Source: Thiotrichaceae bacterium UBA7357
Lineage (GTDB): Bacteria; Pseudomonadota; Gammaproteobacteria; Eutrophobiales; Eutrophobiaceae
Assembly: GCA_002470825.1 (NCBI GenBank)
Contig: DKOR01000017.1
Span: forward strand, 33,798 to 97,797
Direction of reading: 5' to 3'
Length of the DNA: 64,000 nucleotides
The notes below the pieces were generated by a model. The model ran no database searches. It was given only the letters and a program-made list of their open reading frames with translations, and was not told the origin of the DNA. A program made the translations under genes and the position numbers. Positions 1-9,712 of the stretch are shown here, in pieces (the stretch's first letter is position 1; every line of letters starts with the position of its first letter).

Positions 1-941
1 TTGCCCGTGAAGTATGTGATCAAACTCATTTGAACTATCTTTATATCCTCACTATCGCAGATATACGCGGTACAAACCCAGAACTTTGGAACAGTTGGAA
101 ATCAACACAACTGTCTAATCTTTACCAGCATACGTTGCATGAATTAAGACGTGGCAATCAGAAACCAATATTAAAAAGAGAACGAATTAAAGATACAAAA
201 AATGAATCAATAGCACTAATAACAAAAAAAGGCGTGTCTGAAAAAAATATTCTTAGCCTCTGGAAAAGCGTTGATGATGATTACTTCATTAGACATAACC
301 CCGATGAAATTGCATGGCATACGGAAGGTATTCTCAAATATAAAAATAAATCAGGCCCATTAGTTACAGTAATGAATAATTCTAGTCGTGGCGGTAGTCT
401 TATCTTTGTTTATATGAGTGATAGAAAAAATATTTTTGCAATAACAACTAGGGCAATTGAAAAACTGAAACTTACAATTCTAGATGCGAAAATTATTACA
501 AATCGAAAAAATTTTGTATTAGACACATTCGTTGTTTTAGAAAACAATGGCATGATGATCAAAAATAATGAACGAAGTATTGAAGTAAAAAACAGAATAT
601 TAAAAGAGTTAAAATTCACCTCAGCTGAATTTGATCAAGATAACTGGCTAGTAAGAAGACAACTAAAAAGCTTTAACTTGCCGACACATATTACTTTCGA
701 GTCGGATTTAAAAAATAATCGAACTATCATGGAAGTCAGTGCAGTTGATAGACCAGGATTACTTTCACGTATAGGAATGGCTATGGATGCGTGCGGAACT
801 AAGTTACAAAATGCAAAAATAGCAACTTATGGTGAACGTGCTGAAGATATATTCTATTTACAAAATGAGGAAAGTAAAATGATCGATGATCCGTTAAAAC
901 TTGAGTGTCTAAAGAATTCAATAGTTGATGCGCTTTCATGA
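1..941 (+). CDS. glnD: PII uridylyltransferase / uridylyl-removing enzyme, C-terminal part (5' truncated by window)
   Basis: GlnD senses glutamine and adds or removes UMP on PII proteins, controlling nitrogen assimilation. The reading frame is open from base 3, so the gene starts outside the window. The visible part begins in the conserved stretch LTIADIRGTNPELWNSWK, which matches the region after the HD domain of E. coli GlnD. Two ACT domains follow: one around PLVTVMNNSSRGG to the conserved DTFVVLE, and a C-terminal one with AVDRPGLLSRIG and GERAEDIFYL. These bind glutamine in the known family. The stop is TGA at 939-941. mutH follows after 22 bases. The identity is certain; the nucleotidyltransferase domain is not visible. 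Confidence 0.95.
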   Translation, partial: AREVCDQTHLNYLYILTIADIRGTNPELWNSWKSTQLSNLYQHTLHELRRGNQKPILKRERIKDTKNESIALITKKGVSEKNILSLWKSVDDDYFIRHNPDEIAWHTEGILKYKNKSGPLVTVMNNSSRGGSLIFVYMSDRKNIFAITTRAIEKLKLTILDAKIITNRKNFVLDTFVVLENNGMMIKNNERSIEVKNRILKELKFTSAEFDQDNWLVRRQLKSFNLPTHITFESDLKNNRTIMEVSAVDRPGLLSRIGMAMDACGTKLQNAKIATYGERAEDIFYLQNEESKMIDDPLKLECLKNSIVDALS

Positions 942-963
942 CATGACATTACTTTAATTTTCA

Positions 964-1635
964 ATGATGAATGTTTCACCACCTCTCACTAGAAAAGAAT
1001 TAATTGAACGTGCAAATGCTATCGCAGGGATTACAATCCTACAACTTGCAAATATGATGGGTAAGAATATTCCTGAATCATCAATTCATACAAAAGGTTG
1101 GTTCGGTAATTTGTTAGAACTTTCACTTGGTGCAAATGCTGCTAATGCTCCAGAACCTGATTTTACAAGTTTAGGAATTGAATTGAAATCAATTCCTATC
1201 GATACTAACGGGAAACCAAAAGAATCAACATACATATGTGTTACACAACTTAACCCAATTGCCTTGTCTTCTTGGGAATCATCACTGGTGAAATGTAAAT
1301 TGACAGAAGTACTCTGGATACCCTTTGAAGCAAATAAAAACACTCCCATACCTTTACGAAGAATAGGTTCACCTGTCTTATGGAAGCCGAGTACAACACA
1401 AAAAAATCAGTTGAAAGATGATTGGCAAGAACTCTGTGACATGATCGTATTAGGTAATATAGATCAAATTAGCTCATCTATGGGGAAATATTTACAAATC
1501 AGACCCAAGGCTGCTCATTCCAAAAGTTTAACTAGAGATAATAACCAATCGGGCAAGAATAAATTGACGCTGCCCCGTGGATTTTATTTACGTCCTTCAT
1601 TTACTGATTCAATTATATCTCATACTAATCATTAG
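964..1635 (+). CDS. mutH: DNA mismatch repair endonuclease MutH
   Basis: MutH nicks the unmethylated strand at hemimethylated GATC sites after activation by MutS-MutL. The 223-residue protein has the full family length and the catalytic D-x6-E-x-K motif: D66, E73 and K75 in PDFTSLGIELKSIP. The conserved KGWFGNLLE, WKPSTTQ-like and LTLPRGFYLR segments also match E. coli MutH. Two adjacent ATG codons (964, 967) could start it; no strong ribosome site is visible. dusA starts 10 bases after the stop, so the two are probably co-transcribed. A working MutH implies Dam methylation in this organism, although dam is not in this window. Confidence 0.95.
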   Translation: MMNVSPPLTRKELIERANAIAGITILQLANMMGKNIPESSIHTKGWFGNLLELSLGANAANAPEPDFTSLGIELKSIPIDTNGKPKESTYICVTQLNPIALSSWESSLVKCKLTEVLWIPFEANKNTPIPLRRIGSPVLWKPSTTQKNQLKDDWQELCDMIVLGNIDQISSSMGKYLQIRPKAAHSKSLTRDNNQSGKNKLTLPRGFYLRPSFTDSIISHTNH

Positions 1636-1645
1636 TTACTTTGTT

Positions 1646-2632
1646 ATGCATACAAATGAAATTGACAGAAAATTAAGCATCGCTCCTATGATGAAACACA
1701 CCGATAAGCACTTTCGATATTTTATGCGACTGTTATCTGCACATGCTGTGCTGTATACGGAAATGATAACAACTGGTGCATTGATTCATGGCGAACGAAA
1801 ACGGTTTCTAAATTTTAATGAGATTGAACACCCTCTCGCTATTCAGTTGGGTGGAAACAATCCTAATGACCTCGCTTTATGCGCTAAAATTGCAGAAGAT
1901 GAAGGTTATGACGAAATAAATCTAAATATCGGATGCCCTAGTGACCGTGTTCAAAATGGACGGTTTGGTGCCTGTTTGATGTCTGATACAGAACTCGTAA
2001 GTGATTGTGTTAATAGAATTCAAACTACCGTGAAAATTCCCATTACAATAAAAACTCGGATTGGTATAGATGACCAAGATTCATATTCATTCTTAGAAAA
2101 CTTTGTTAAGTCCGTGAGTGAAGCTGGCTGTAATACATTCATCATTCATGCAAGAAAAGCCATATTAAGTGGGTTAAGTCCAAAAAAAAACAGAGAAATT
2201 CCTCCGCTCAACTATGAGCGTGTCTATAATATAAAGCGGCGATTTCCATCGTTAAATATATCGATCAATGGTGGTTTTATAGATATAGCGCAAATCAAAT
2301 CACAATTAGAGTATGTGGATGGGGTTATGGTCGGAAGAGCCGCATATCAAAATCCGTTTATGTTAATTGAAGCAGACAAAGTCATTTATGGTGATGATTC
2401 ATCATCATTAACTCGAGAAGAAATACTGAGTAAATTTAAAGATTATGCTGTTGAACAAACAAATCATGGATTTAATATTAAAAGCTTAACTCGACATGTA
2501 ATAGGTCTTTATCAAGGACAACCTGGTGCACGCAACTATCGTCGAATGCTTTCAGATCCCATTTCTGAAGGTACTAATACGACCCGGTTTCTCGACAGAA
2601 TTATTCAATCTGTTTCTGAAACATATACTTAA
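1646..2632 (+). CDS. dusA: tRNA-dihydrouridine synthase A
   Basis: This flavoenzyme reduces U20/U20a in the D loop of tRNA to dihydrouridine. The start is set at ATG 1646 because the protein then begins MHTNEIDRKLSIAPMMKHTD, as in DusA, and no longer overlaps mutH. The frame is open back to 1577 but that extension has no family similarity. The motifs NIGCPSDRVQNG and FGACLM are present; C110 in FGACLM is the expected catalytic cysteine. TRIGIDDQDSY and INGGF are typical DusA sequences. Length is 328 residues, normal for the family. Confidence 0.95.
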   Translation: MHTNEIDRKLSIAPMMKHTDKHFRYFMRLLSAHAVLYTEMITTGALIHGERKRFLNFNEIEHPLAIQLGGNNPNDLALCAKIAEDEGYDEINLNIGCPSDRVQNGRFGACLMSDTELVSDCVNRIQTTVKIPITIKTRIGIDDQDSYSFLENFVKSVSEAGCNTFIIHARKAILSGLSPKKNREIPPLNYERVYNIKRRFPSLNISINGGFIDIAQIKSQLEYVDGVMVGRAAYQNPFMLIEADKVIYGDDSSSLTREEILSKFKDYAVEQTNHGFNIKSLTRHVIGLYQGQPGARNYRRMLSDPISEGTNTTRFLDRIIQSVSETYT

Positions 2633-2645
2633 GATAGTAATTTAG

Positions 2646-2660
2646 AACTAATCATTAGTT
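2646..2660. promoter_or_regulatory. Palindrome AACTAAT-C-ATTAGTT upstream of the FKBP gene
   Basis: A perfect 7+7 base inverted repeat with one central base lies 14 bases after the dusA stop and 76 bases before the FKBP isomerase start. It has the size of a dimeric regulator site. No T-run follows, so it is not a classic terminator. Function is inferred only. Confidence 0.3.
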
Positions 2661-2735
2661 GGATGAGTCATATTTTTGTGGGAACATACTGATGTTTCAA
2701 TCAACATAAAACATTAAATATATATTGAGGTCTTT

Positions 2736-3407
2736 ATGAAAATTTTTAAATCTGCTCTTATTCTAGTATTAAGTTTTACTTTTCTAAATGTTCATGCCGC
2801 AACAGTAAAAACAGACATAGAGAAGATTAGCTATACATTAGGTGTCGTCTTTGCAGAAAACGTCAATCGTCAAGCAATAACATTGGACATACCTGCTTTT
2901 TTACAAGCAATCGAAGATGTTCTCTTGGGTTCTGAACTAAAATTAAGCAAAGATAATATGAAAGTCGTCATGCAGGAATTTACGAAGGCAGAACAAGAAA
3001 AACAGAATAATCAAGCTTCTATTAATAAGGTTAATGGTGAGAAATATTTGAATGCAAATAAAACAAAAGAAGGTGTTACAGAAACAGCCAGTGGACTACA
3101 ATATAAAGTCATAAATTTAGGCACTGGAAAAAAACCTACTAATACTAGTAAAGTGCTTGTTCATTATCGTGGAACACTTATTGATGGAACTGAATTTGAT
3201 AGCTCCTATGCACGCGGTGAACCAGTTGAACTTGCTGTTAATCAAGTAATCAAAGGTTGGCAAGAGACATTACCGCTGATGGCGACGGGTTCGAAATGGC
3301 AAATAGTCGTGCCATCAGAACTAGCATATGGTCAACGTGGTGCTAGTGGAGCTATTGGCCCCAATGCTACTTTATTGTTTGATATTGAGTTAATTGAAAT
3401 TAAGTAA
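2736..3407 (+). CDS. FKBP-type peptidyl-prolyl cis-trans isomerase, exported (FkpA/Mip-like)
   Basis: A periplasmic or envelope folding catalyst. Residues 1-21 form a signal peptide (charged start, hydrophobic core, then NVHA). Residues about 28-100 are the helical dimerisation domain of the FkpA/Mip type (KISYTLGVVFAENV). Residues about 115-223 are the FKBP domain with VLVHYRGTLIDGTEFDSS, VIKGWQE and PSELAYGQRG, which line the active site in the family. Length is 223 residues, close to Mip and FklB. GAGG lies just before the ATG. It stands alone; a strong inverted repeat follows 75 bases downstream. I cannot choose between fkpA, fklB and mip as the right symbol. Confidence 0.9.
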   Translation: MKIFKSALILVLSFTFLNVHAATVKTDIEKISYTLGVVFAENVNRQAITLDIPAFLQAIEDVLLGSELKLSKDNMKVVMQEFTKAEQEKQNNQASINKVNGEKYLNANKTKEGVTETASGLQYKVINLGTGKKPTNTSKVLVHYRGTLIDGTEFDSSYARGEPVELAVNQVIKGWQETLPLMATGSKWQIVVPSELAYGQRGASGAIGPNATLLFDIELIEIK

Positions 3408-3872
3408 TAAGACCAGTTATGTTCTCTCAAGGCTAAAACGGTATCATCGTTGCTAAATTTATTGATTTACGCGCTTCTATTATTACCAATGCAGAATCTT
3501 TAGGCTCTGCATTGGTAAATTATGATCTCACAAAATACATTTATCGAAAATCTCTCTTTAAGGATGTTTTTAATACACAAATATTATCGTTTACTTGAAA
3601 CCCAGAATTATTGAATCATTCTTAGTTTTTGAAATGAATTTTTAATTATCACTCTATGAATCGGTCGTAACTATTTTTGCATTAGTGAAAACATATACCA
3701 AATAAAAAAAATATTGATAAAGTAATAAAAAAATGAACTTGAACACTATCGATGAACATGAATTTAATAATAACAACTTTATAAAATGATGTTCGTACTA
3801 TGTATATGAACAATTTTATATGTTATTTTGACCTTATTGGAATAATATAGCGTCTTCACAAATCCTAAAACC
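3408..3872. other. Gene-poor spacer between FKBP gene and TPR gene
   Basis: This 465-base AT-rich stretch holds a perfect 13-base inverted repeat (3483-3518) and otherwise only short random frames. I see no RNA gene or convincing small protein. Confidence 0.6.
3483..3518. repeat. Perfect 13-bp inverted repeat, possible terminator-like hairpin
   Basis: The arms TTACCAATGCAGA and TCTGCATTGGTAA are exact reverse complements separated by 10 bases. The hairpin lies 75 bases after the FKBP stop codon. Neither strand has a T-run after it, so intrinsic termination is not clearly supported; RNA 3'-end protection or protein binding are alternatives. Confidence 0.55.
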
Positions 3873-4337
3873 GTGGAAACATTCATAAGATCAAGCATAG
3901 ATAGGTTAGTTATTGGTTTATTATGCAGCTTCATTTTTGGCGAAATCGCTATTGCCAATTCAGAGTCTGAAAAGTTGTTTAATAGCAGTTTGTCTCATTA
4001 CGAAAACAAAAAGTATGATGAAGCAATAAAAGAGCTTGAGGTTGCGGTGAAAATAGAGCCTCAGATTGCTCGTTACCATCATCTTTTGGCTAAAAGTTAT
4101 GGTCGTGAGGCTGAAAAAGCTAACTGGTTAAGAGCAATTCAATATGCAAAGAAAACTTTGGTTCACCTTGAAATTGCAGCAAGACTAGATAATCAAAATA
4201 TTGATATACTCGGTGATTTAATGGATTACTATCGGGAAGCTCCAGGATTTTTAGGTGGCGATTTGGAAAAAGCCGAAAAAGTTGAAAGACTAATTCAGAA
4301 ATTCAGCACCAAAGAAAACTTGGCTAAACGTGAATAA
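3873..4337 (+). CDS. Small exported tetratricopeptide-repeat protein
   Basis: The 154-residue protein starts at GTG 3873 and has a hydrophobic segment at about residues 12-28 that ends in IAIAN, consistent with a signal peptide. The rest is helical with TPR character: LFNSSLSHYENKKYDEAIKELEVAVKIEP is a clear repeat spread over residues 35-63, followed by a second with HHLLAKSYGREAEK and AIQYAKKTLVHLEIAARLD. The C-terminal part (EAPGFLGGDLEKA) resembles periplasmic TPR proteins of Gammaproteobacteria. It is likely a scaffold in the periplasm. Partner and function are unknown. Confidence 0.75.
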   Translation: METFIRSSIDRLVIGLLCSFIFGEIAIANSESEKLFNSSLSHYENKKYDEAIKELEVAVKIEPQIARYHHLLAKSYGREAEKANWLRAIQYAKKTLVHLEIAARLDNQNIDILGDLMDYYREAPGFLGGDLEKAEKVERLIQKFSTKENLAKRE

Positions 4338-4476
4338 ATGTAATGTGTTCGAATAGGCATGATTTACAGATTAGTAATTTAATACTCATCTTTGAATTGC
4401 ACTTATACTTATTTTAATAGTCATTAGTACATAAATACCTATCTTCATTAATAAACAGACCGAGATATTACTTATT

Positions 4477-6546
4477 TTGAAAAATATTAAAAACTTATTC
4501 ATATTCACCGGCGCACTACTTTTAATCTTTTCTAATGTCTGTGCAGATATGAAAACAGTACCTGCCTCTGCATTAGAGCCAAAAACTAAACATATTCGTT
4601 CAAGTGAGTTAATAACTCATATATTAACGAGTTATCATTACAAGAAAACTGAACTTGACGATGAACTTTCCGCATTAATTTATAAACATTATTTGAAGAA
4701 TCTTGACCAAAACAAAGCCTATTTTCTGAAAAGTGATATTGATGAGTTTGACCATTATAAATATGAAATCGATGATGCCCTCATCAGATCAGATCTGAAT
4801 CCTGCCTTTGAAATATTCAAACGCTATCGTAATCGTGTTGATGAACGAATACGTTTTGCGCTGGAGATGATTAATACTGATTTTGATTTTAGTATTGATG
4901 AAACCTATCGATTTGATCGTCGAGAAGATGATTGGTTAGTCGATAAAGCTAATTTGGATAAGCTTTGGTATAAACGAGTTAAAAACGATGTATTAAATTT
5001 AAAACTCACAAAAAAAGAACCTGATGAAATTAAGCAAACATTAATAGCCCGTTACAATCGTATACTTAACAGTACACTTCAACTTAATTCAAACGATGTA
5101 TTTCAATCGTTCATTAACGCATATACAACATCTATAGAACCACATACCGCCTATTTTTCACCTCGTACTTCTGAAAACTTCGATATACGAATGCGTTTGT
5201 CACTAGAAGGTATTGGGGCAGTGTTACGTGGAGATAATGACTATACGGAAGTTGTAAAAATTATAAAAGGTGGGCCTGCCGACTTAAGTAATGAATTAAA
5301 AGCAGACGATAGAATTGTTGGCGTTGCACAAGGTGGAGAAAGTAAAATAGTCGATGTGATTGGATGGCGTTTGGATGATGTAGTTGATTTAATCAGAGGT
5401 CCAAAAGGCAGCATAATAAGACTTGAAGTTTTACCTAAAGATATCGGTGCTGAAGGTACATCTAAAGTAGTGTTGATGACGCGTGATGAGATCAAACTTG
5501 AAGAACAGGATGCTAGTTCAAGTATTATAGATATGCCAGACACAAATACGCGTGTTGGTGTAATTAATCTTCCTACTTTCTATATTGACTTTGCTGCACA
5601 AGCAGAGGGTAACACTAAATATAAAAGCACTTCCCGCGATGTTCGCAAATTAATCAAGTCTATGATTAAAGAAAATATTTCCGGATTAATCATTGATTTA
5701 CGCAGTAATGGTGGCGGTTCCTTATCTGAAGCTCTGGAATTAACCGGTCTTTTTATAGACAGAGGGCCTATTGTTCAAACCAAGGACGCTTCCGGCCGCG
5801 TTGATATCAACTATGATCCAGAACCCGGCATCATCTACCCCGGCCCATTAGCAGTTTTGGTGGATCGTAATAGTGCGTCAGCTTCTGAAATTTTTGCAGG
5901 TGCTATCCAAGATTATCGAAGAGGTATCATTATTGGTGAGCCAACCTTTGGTAAAGGCACCGTGCAGAACGTTGTTGATCTGAATAACTTTATTGAAGAT
6001 AGCGATGAAGATCATGGACGTTTAAAAACAACAATTGCACAATTCTTTCGTGTGAGTGGAGGTAGTAATCAACATAAAGGTGTTATCCCTGATATAATTT
6101 TCCCAACCGCGGTATATTCTTCTGATCAGGGAGAGAGTGCTTATGAAAATGCATTACCATGGGACCAAGTTAAACCAGCTCGATACTATCCACTCAATGC
6201 ACCTGTGGAAATGTTTGAAATTGCTAAATCAAGTCATGAGAAAAGAATCAAAAATAATAAATTATTTCAGTTATTAATGGATGATTTGAACGTGAAACGT
6301 GATGCTAGCAATAAAAAAGAGATTTCATTGCTAGAAAGTAAACGTACTAAACAACGGGAAGAATTGTTAAGTGCAAATAAAGATATTAAGAATGCAATGC
6401 GTGTTGAGAAAGGCTTACCTCCATTGGATGATATTAGAGAAGAATTGGAAGCATCTGATAAAGAAAGTGAAGAAGATGATTCAATAGATATTTTATTAAA
6501 TGAATCTGCAGAGATATTAAACGATTTAATATCTCTGCCGGAATAA
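4477..6546 (+). CDS. prc: Carboxy-terminal processing (tail-specific) protease Prc, family S41A
   Basis: Prc is a periplasmic Ser/Lys protease that processes or degrades proteins from their C-termini. The TTG at 4477 gives a signal peptide (residues 1-23, ending NVCA); the next ATG would lose it. Residues about 40-235 match the helical N-terminal domain (YLKNLDQNKAYFL, EPHTAYFSPR). A PDZ domain spans about 240-325 (SLEGIGAVLRGDND, IKGGPADLS). The protease core holds LRSNGGGSLSEA and the catalytic pair S468 in NSASASEIF and K493 in FGKGTVQN, 25 residues apart as in E. coli. The last 90 residues are the charged Prc C-terminal domain. Length is 689, as expected. Confidence 0.95.
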   Translation: MKNIKNLFIFTGALLLIFSNVCADMKTVPASALEPKTKHIRSSELITHILTSYHYKKTELDDELSALIYKHYLKNLDQNKAYFLKSDIDEFDHYKYEIDDALIRSDLNPAFEIFKRYRNRVDERIRFALEMINTDFDFSIDETYRFDRREDDWLVDKANLDKLWYKRVKNDVLNLKLTKKEPDEIKQTLIARYNRILNSTLQLNSNDVFQSFINAYTTSIEPHTAYFSPRTSENFDIRMRLSLEGIGAVLRGDNDYTEVVKIIKGGPADLSNELKADDRIVGVAQGGESKIVDVIGWRLDDVVDLIRGPKGSIIRLEVLPKDIGAEGTSKVVLMTRDEIKLEEQDASSSIIDMPDTNTRVGVINLPTFYIDFAAQAEGNTKYKSTSRDVRKLIKSMIKENISGLIIDLRSNGGGSLSEALELTGLFIDRGPIVQTKDASGRVDINYDPEPGIIYPGPLAVLVDRNSASASEIFAGAIQDYRRGIIIGEPTFGKGTVQNVVDLNNFIEDSDEDHGRLKTTIAQFFRVSGGSNQHKGVIPDIIFPTAVYSSDQGESAYENALPWDQVKPARYYPLNAPVEMFEIAKSSHEKRIKNNKLFQLLMDDLNVKRDASNKKEISLLESKRTKQREELLSANKDIKNAMRVEKGLPPLDDIREELEASDKESEEDDSIDILLNESAEILNDLISLPE

Positions 6547-6670
6547 AAAATAGTAAAAGAACAGTAGACCTTAAAAAGTCATTACGGAAATTATCAACTA
6601 TAATATATATTAAGTATACTTTTCTGAAACAAAATATTTCACTATTTAATAATACCTAGGGAGCTTTATA

Positions 6671-7696
6671 ATCAGAACTATACCCGCAACACTAATCGAA
6701 GGCGATGGTATTGGCCCAGAGATTCTTGACGCTACAATAGAAATACTAGAGGTTCTCGGTGCGAGGTTTAAATGGCATAGATTTAAAGCTGGACTATCTG
6801 CCTTTGAAGAATTTGGAGATCCCCTGCCAAAAGCGATGATGGATAATATTCGAGAAACAAAACTTGCTCTTAAAGCACCACTAGGCACTCCAATCGGTGA
6901 TGGATTTCGATCTGCAAATGTACGTTTACGAGAAGAATTTAAACTGTATGCGAACGTTAGACCAGCGGTTTCATACCTTCAAGATCCTTACCGTCATGAC
7001 AATATTGATATTGTTTTAATTCGTGAGAATACACAAGGCTTCTATGTTGGTGTTGAACATTATATACCGATTGACGATGATCCTAAAGCCGTTGCAGAAG
7101 CATCTGGGATTATCACGAGATCGGGCTGTCGCAAAATTGCAAAATACACTTTTGATTATGCTATAAAGAATAATCGCAAAAAAATAACAATTGTGCATAA
7201 AGCAAATATTTTGAAAAAACTAACAGGTCTATTTCTTGAAACTACAAAAGAAGTGGGGCAAGGAAAAAAATATGCAAGCTTGGAAATTGAAGACCGCATC
7301 GTAGACAACACCGCTATGCAATTGGTTATTAATCCATCCCAATTCGACATGATTTTAACTACTAATATGTTCGGAGACATCCTCTCTGATGAAATTGCTG
7401 GTTTAATCGGTGGACTAGGACTTGCTCCTGGTGGGAATATTGGTGAAAATGCAGCAATATTTGAAGCCGTACATGGCACAGCGCCTGATATCGCCGGTAA
7501 GGGTATTGCTAACCCGACTGCTCTACTCCTTGCTGCAGCAATGATGTTAGATCATATTGAAGAAAAGCTTTTAGGTGATCGTCTACGAGAGGCCATTAAA
7601 TCAACATTAAGCAATTCGCATACACGTACGATAGATCTCCGAGGAACAGCAAACACAAAAGAATATACAAAAGCGATGATTAACTATTTGAATTAA
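6671..7696 (+). CDS. NAD-dependent isocitrate dehydrogenase (start codon non-canonical)
   Basis: This enzyme of the beta-decarboxylating dehydrogenase family converts isocitrate to 2-oxoglutarate in the TCA cycle. The protein has the N-terminal LIEGDGIGPEI, substrate residues in FRSANVRLREEF, RENTQGFYVGVEHY, and the catalytic TNMFGDILSDE and HGTAPDIAGKG segments, all typical of the NAD-type bacterial ICDH rather than LeuB or the NADP-type Icd. The family homology reaches codon 6674, but the frame from the stop at 6650 has no ATG, GTG or TTG before residue 56 (ATG 6836). TAGGGAG at 6657-6663 is placed 7 bases before ATC 6671, so an ATC (or ATA 6668) start is inferred. Length is then 341 residues, as in the family. 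Confidence 0.88.
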   Translation: MRTIPATLIEGDGIGPEILDATIEILEVLGARFKWHRFKAGLSAFEEFGDPLPKAMMDNIRETKLALKAPLGTPIGDGFRSANVRLREEFKLYANVRPAVSYLQDPYRHDNIDIVLIRENTQGFYVGVEHYIPIDDDPKAVAEASGIITRSGCRKIAKYTFDYAIKNNRKKITIVHKANILKKLTGLFLETTKEVGQGKKYASLEIEDRIVDNTAMQLVINPSQFDMILTTNMFGDILSDEIAGLIGGLGLAPGGNIGENAAIFEAVHGTAPDIAGKGIANPTALLLAAAMMLDHIEEKLLGDRLREAIKSTLSNSHTRTIDLRGTANTKEYTKAMINYLN

Positions 7697-7762
7697 ATAA
7701 ACTTACCGCTGTTTAAGCGACAACGAAAGTCTAAATATTTATTTTTTCGTATGATTTTATTC

Positions 7763-9712
7763 TCAAAGAAACGTTATAGGTTCAATCTTATCTGCACATC
7801 TAAATTTAAATATTGTCGCATAGAAATACAGCTCTGATTCTAATGTCCTTTTGATATTTTTCGCTTGTCGAAAACCATGCTGCTCTCCTTCATAAACGAT
7901 ATAAACTACGGGAATCCCTTTTAGCCTTAATGCATTTACCATTAATTCTGCCTGATTTGGCAATACTATTTTATCTTCTAATCCTTGGAAGAAAATGACA
8001 GGGCACGAGAGCCTGTCCACTGCATTTACTGGAGAACGTTCTTTGTATACTTCTTGAGCTTCTGGATACGCACCAATCAATGTATCCAAGTAACGAGATT
8101 CAAACTTGTGGGTTTCTTTTGTCAATGCTTCTAAATCACTAACACCATAATGACTGGCACCTGCTTTGAATACATCAGTATATGCTAATGCAGCAAGTGT
8201 CGTGAAGCCGCCTGCACTACCCCCACGTATCGCTAGACGTTCTTTATCTACCCACCCCTTTTCAGCGACATACAATGCAGCCTTACTACAATCATTTACG
8301 TCTACTATGCCCCAGTTGCCGTTTAAACGTTGTCGATATTCTCGACCATAACCACTACTACCTCCATAATTAACATCAAGCACAGCGAAGCCACGGCTGC
8401 TGAAAAACTGCACTACCATTTTAAGTCCATTATGCGATTCTCCTGTTGGCCCGCCATGACTCATGACTACCAAAGGAGGTTTTTCATCATCCAAACCTGT
8501 GTAATATCTATTTTGTGGCCGATAAAAAATAGCATGGGCATGTTTATATTCATCCACAGGGAAACTGATGCTTTTACCGACAGAAATATATTCTTTATCT
8601 AGACAAATAGCGTTCGATTTTTGAATCACATTAATTATTTTTTGTTTAATCTCATATTGAATAATCGATGTGAATTCTGTCGGCGATGAACCTAGAAAGT
8701 ATGCATTATTTTTCTTACATACTAATGATTCAATATCAGTATATGGAAGCGATAATGTCTCAAATGTTTTCTTATCCGTATTGATGATCATAATATACGC
8801 CAGGCCTTGTTGACGATATATTGAAATAATCGAATTATAATCGATAAAATCATAATTAGATTCACGAAAAGACCATTGAGGTACAGCGAACTCTGCATCA
8901 AGTTCAATAACGCATTCAATAGCATATTCATCTAATCGATATAAATTCCACCAATTATTTTTATCCGATATGAAATAAAGTATACCCTCGGGACTCCATG
9001 ATGGTTGACAAACTGATTCATTGACATTGCCTCCAGCCACTAAACTTGCTTCTCCTATTTGGCCTACCCCATCAATTTCAGCTATAAATAGACTTGTATT
9101 ATCCCATGGCATATTGGGATGAAACCAACTAATCCAACATATTTTCTGTCCGTCATTACTTAGTCTTGGATTAGAATAGAAATCAGCACCGCATTGAAGT
9201 GTGGTTTCTTTTCCAAGCTCTACTAAAGGCACTGCAACTATTGAACTAACTGCTTCTTTAGTTTTCTCTGAGTGGTCTTCACGAATACAAATTAATCGTT
9301 CCCGATACTTATCATAGATCATATCTGCATAGCGACAACCTTCTTGAGTCGTTAGTTTCTTACAAAAATTATTAGCATCAACTAGATATAAAGATTGATC
9401 GTCGAAATTAGAAAAGACTACTCCTCGTTTTGTCACTAGATATGAGCCACCTCCATATTCATGCACGCGAGTGCGCGCGTTATATTCAGGAGGTATAGCA
9501 TCTGTTTTCTTTCCATCGATTGTTTGTTTAACAACAACATAACGACCACCCTCATTAGCACGCATTTCAACCCAATATACATCATCGCCAAAGTGACTAA
9601 TCTCACCCAAACTAACACTATTATTAAGCATCAAGTCAGTCGTGATCGTTGATTCCCATGAGCCGAAAGCTGATTTTTGTTTTGTGAAAATGGGTTTTTT
9701 TTGTTTATACAT
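7763..9712 (-). CDS. S9-family prolyl oligopeptidase-like serine peptidase
   Basis: A cytosolic acyl-aminoacyl-peptidase or dipeptidyl-peptidase-like enzyme. The N-terminal two thirds form a beta-propeller; the C-terminal third is an alpha/beta hydrolase with the catalytic triad S499 (GGSAGGF), D580 (LEDKIVLP) and H612 (GEQHGFRQ). PPLVVMSHGGPTG is the oxyanion-side motif. The start at ATG 9712 gives MYKQKKPIF and 649 residues; a GTG 17 codons upstream is possible but the extra residues look non-coding. There is no signal peptide. It converges on the isocitrate dehydrogenase gene with a 66-base gap and no clear terminator. Substrate cannot be told from sequence. Confidence 0.88.
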   Translation of the reverse strand: MYKQKKPIFTKQKSAFGSWESTITTDLMLNNSVSLGEISHFGDDVYWVEMRANEGGRYVVVKQTIDGKKTDAIPPEYNARTRVHEYGGGSYLVTKRGVVFSNFDDQSLYLVDANNFCKKLTTQEGCRYADMIYDKYRERLICIREDHSEKTKEAVSSIVAVPLVELGKETTLQCGADFYSNPRLSNDGQKICWISWFHPNMPWDNTSLFIAEIDGVGQIGEASLVAGGNVNESVCQPSWSPEGILYFISDKNNWWNLYRLDEYAIECVIELDAEFAVPQWSFRESNYDFIDYNSIISIYRQQGLAYIMIINTDKKTFETLSLPYTDIESLVCKKNNAYFLGSSPTEFTSIIQYEIKQKIINVIQKSNAICLDKEYISVGKSISFPVDEYKHAHAIFYRPQNRYYTGLDDEKPPLVVMSHGGPTGESHNGLKMVVQFFSSRGFAVLDVNYGGSSGYGREYRQRLNGNWGIVDVNDCSKAALYVAEKGWVDKERLAIRGGSAGGFTTLAALAYTDVFKAGASHYGVSDLEALTKETHKFESRYLDTLIGAYPEAQEVYKERSPVNAVDRLSCPVIFFQGLEDKIVLPNQAELMVNALRLKGIPVVYIVYEGEQHGFRQAKNIKRTLESELYFYATIFKFRCADKIEPITFL

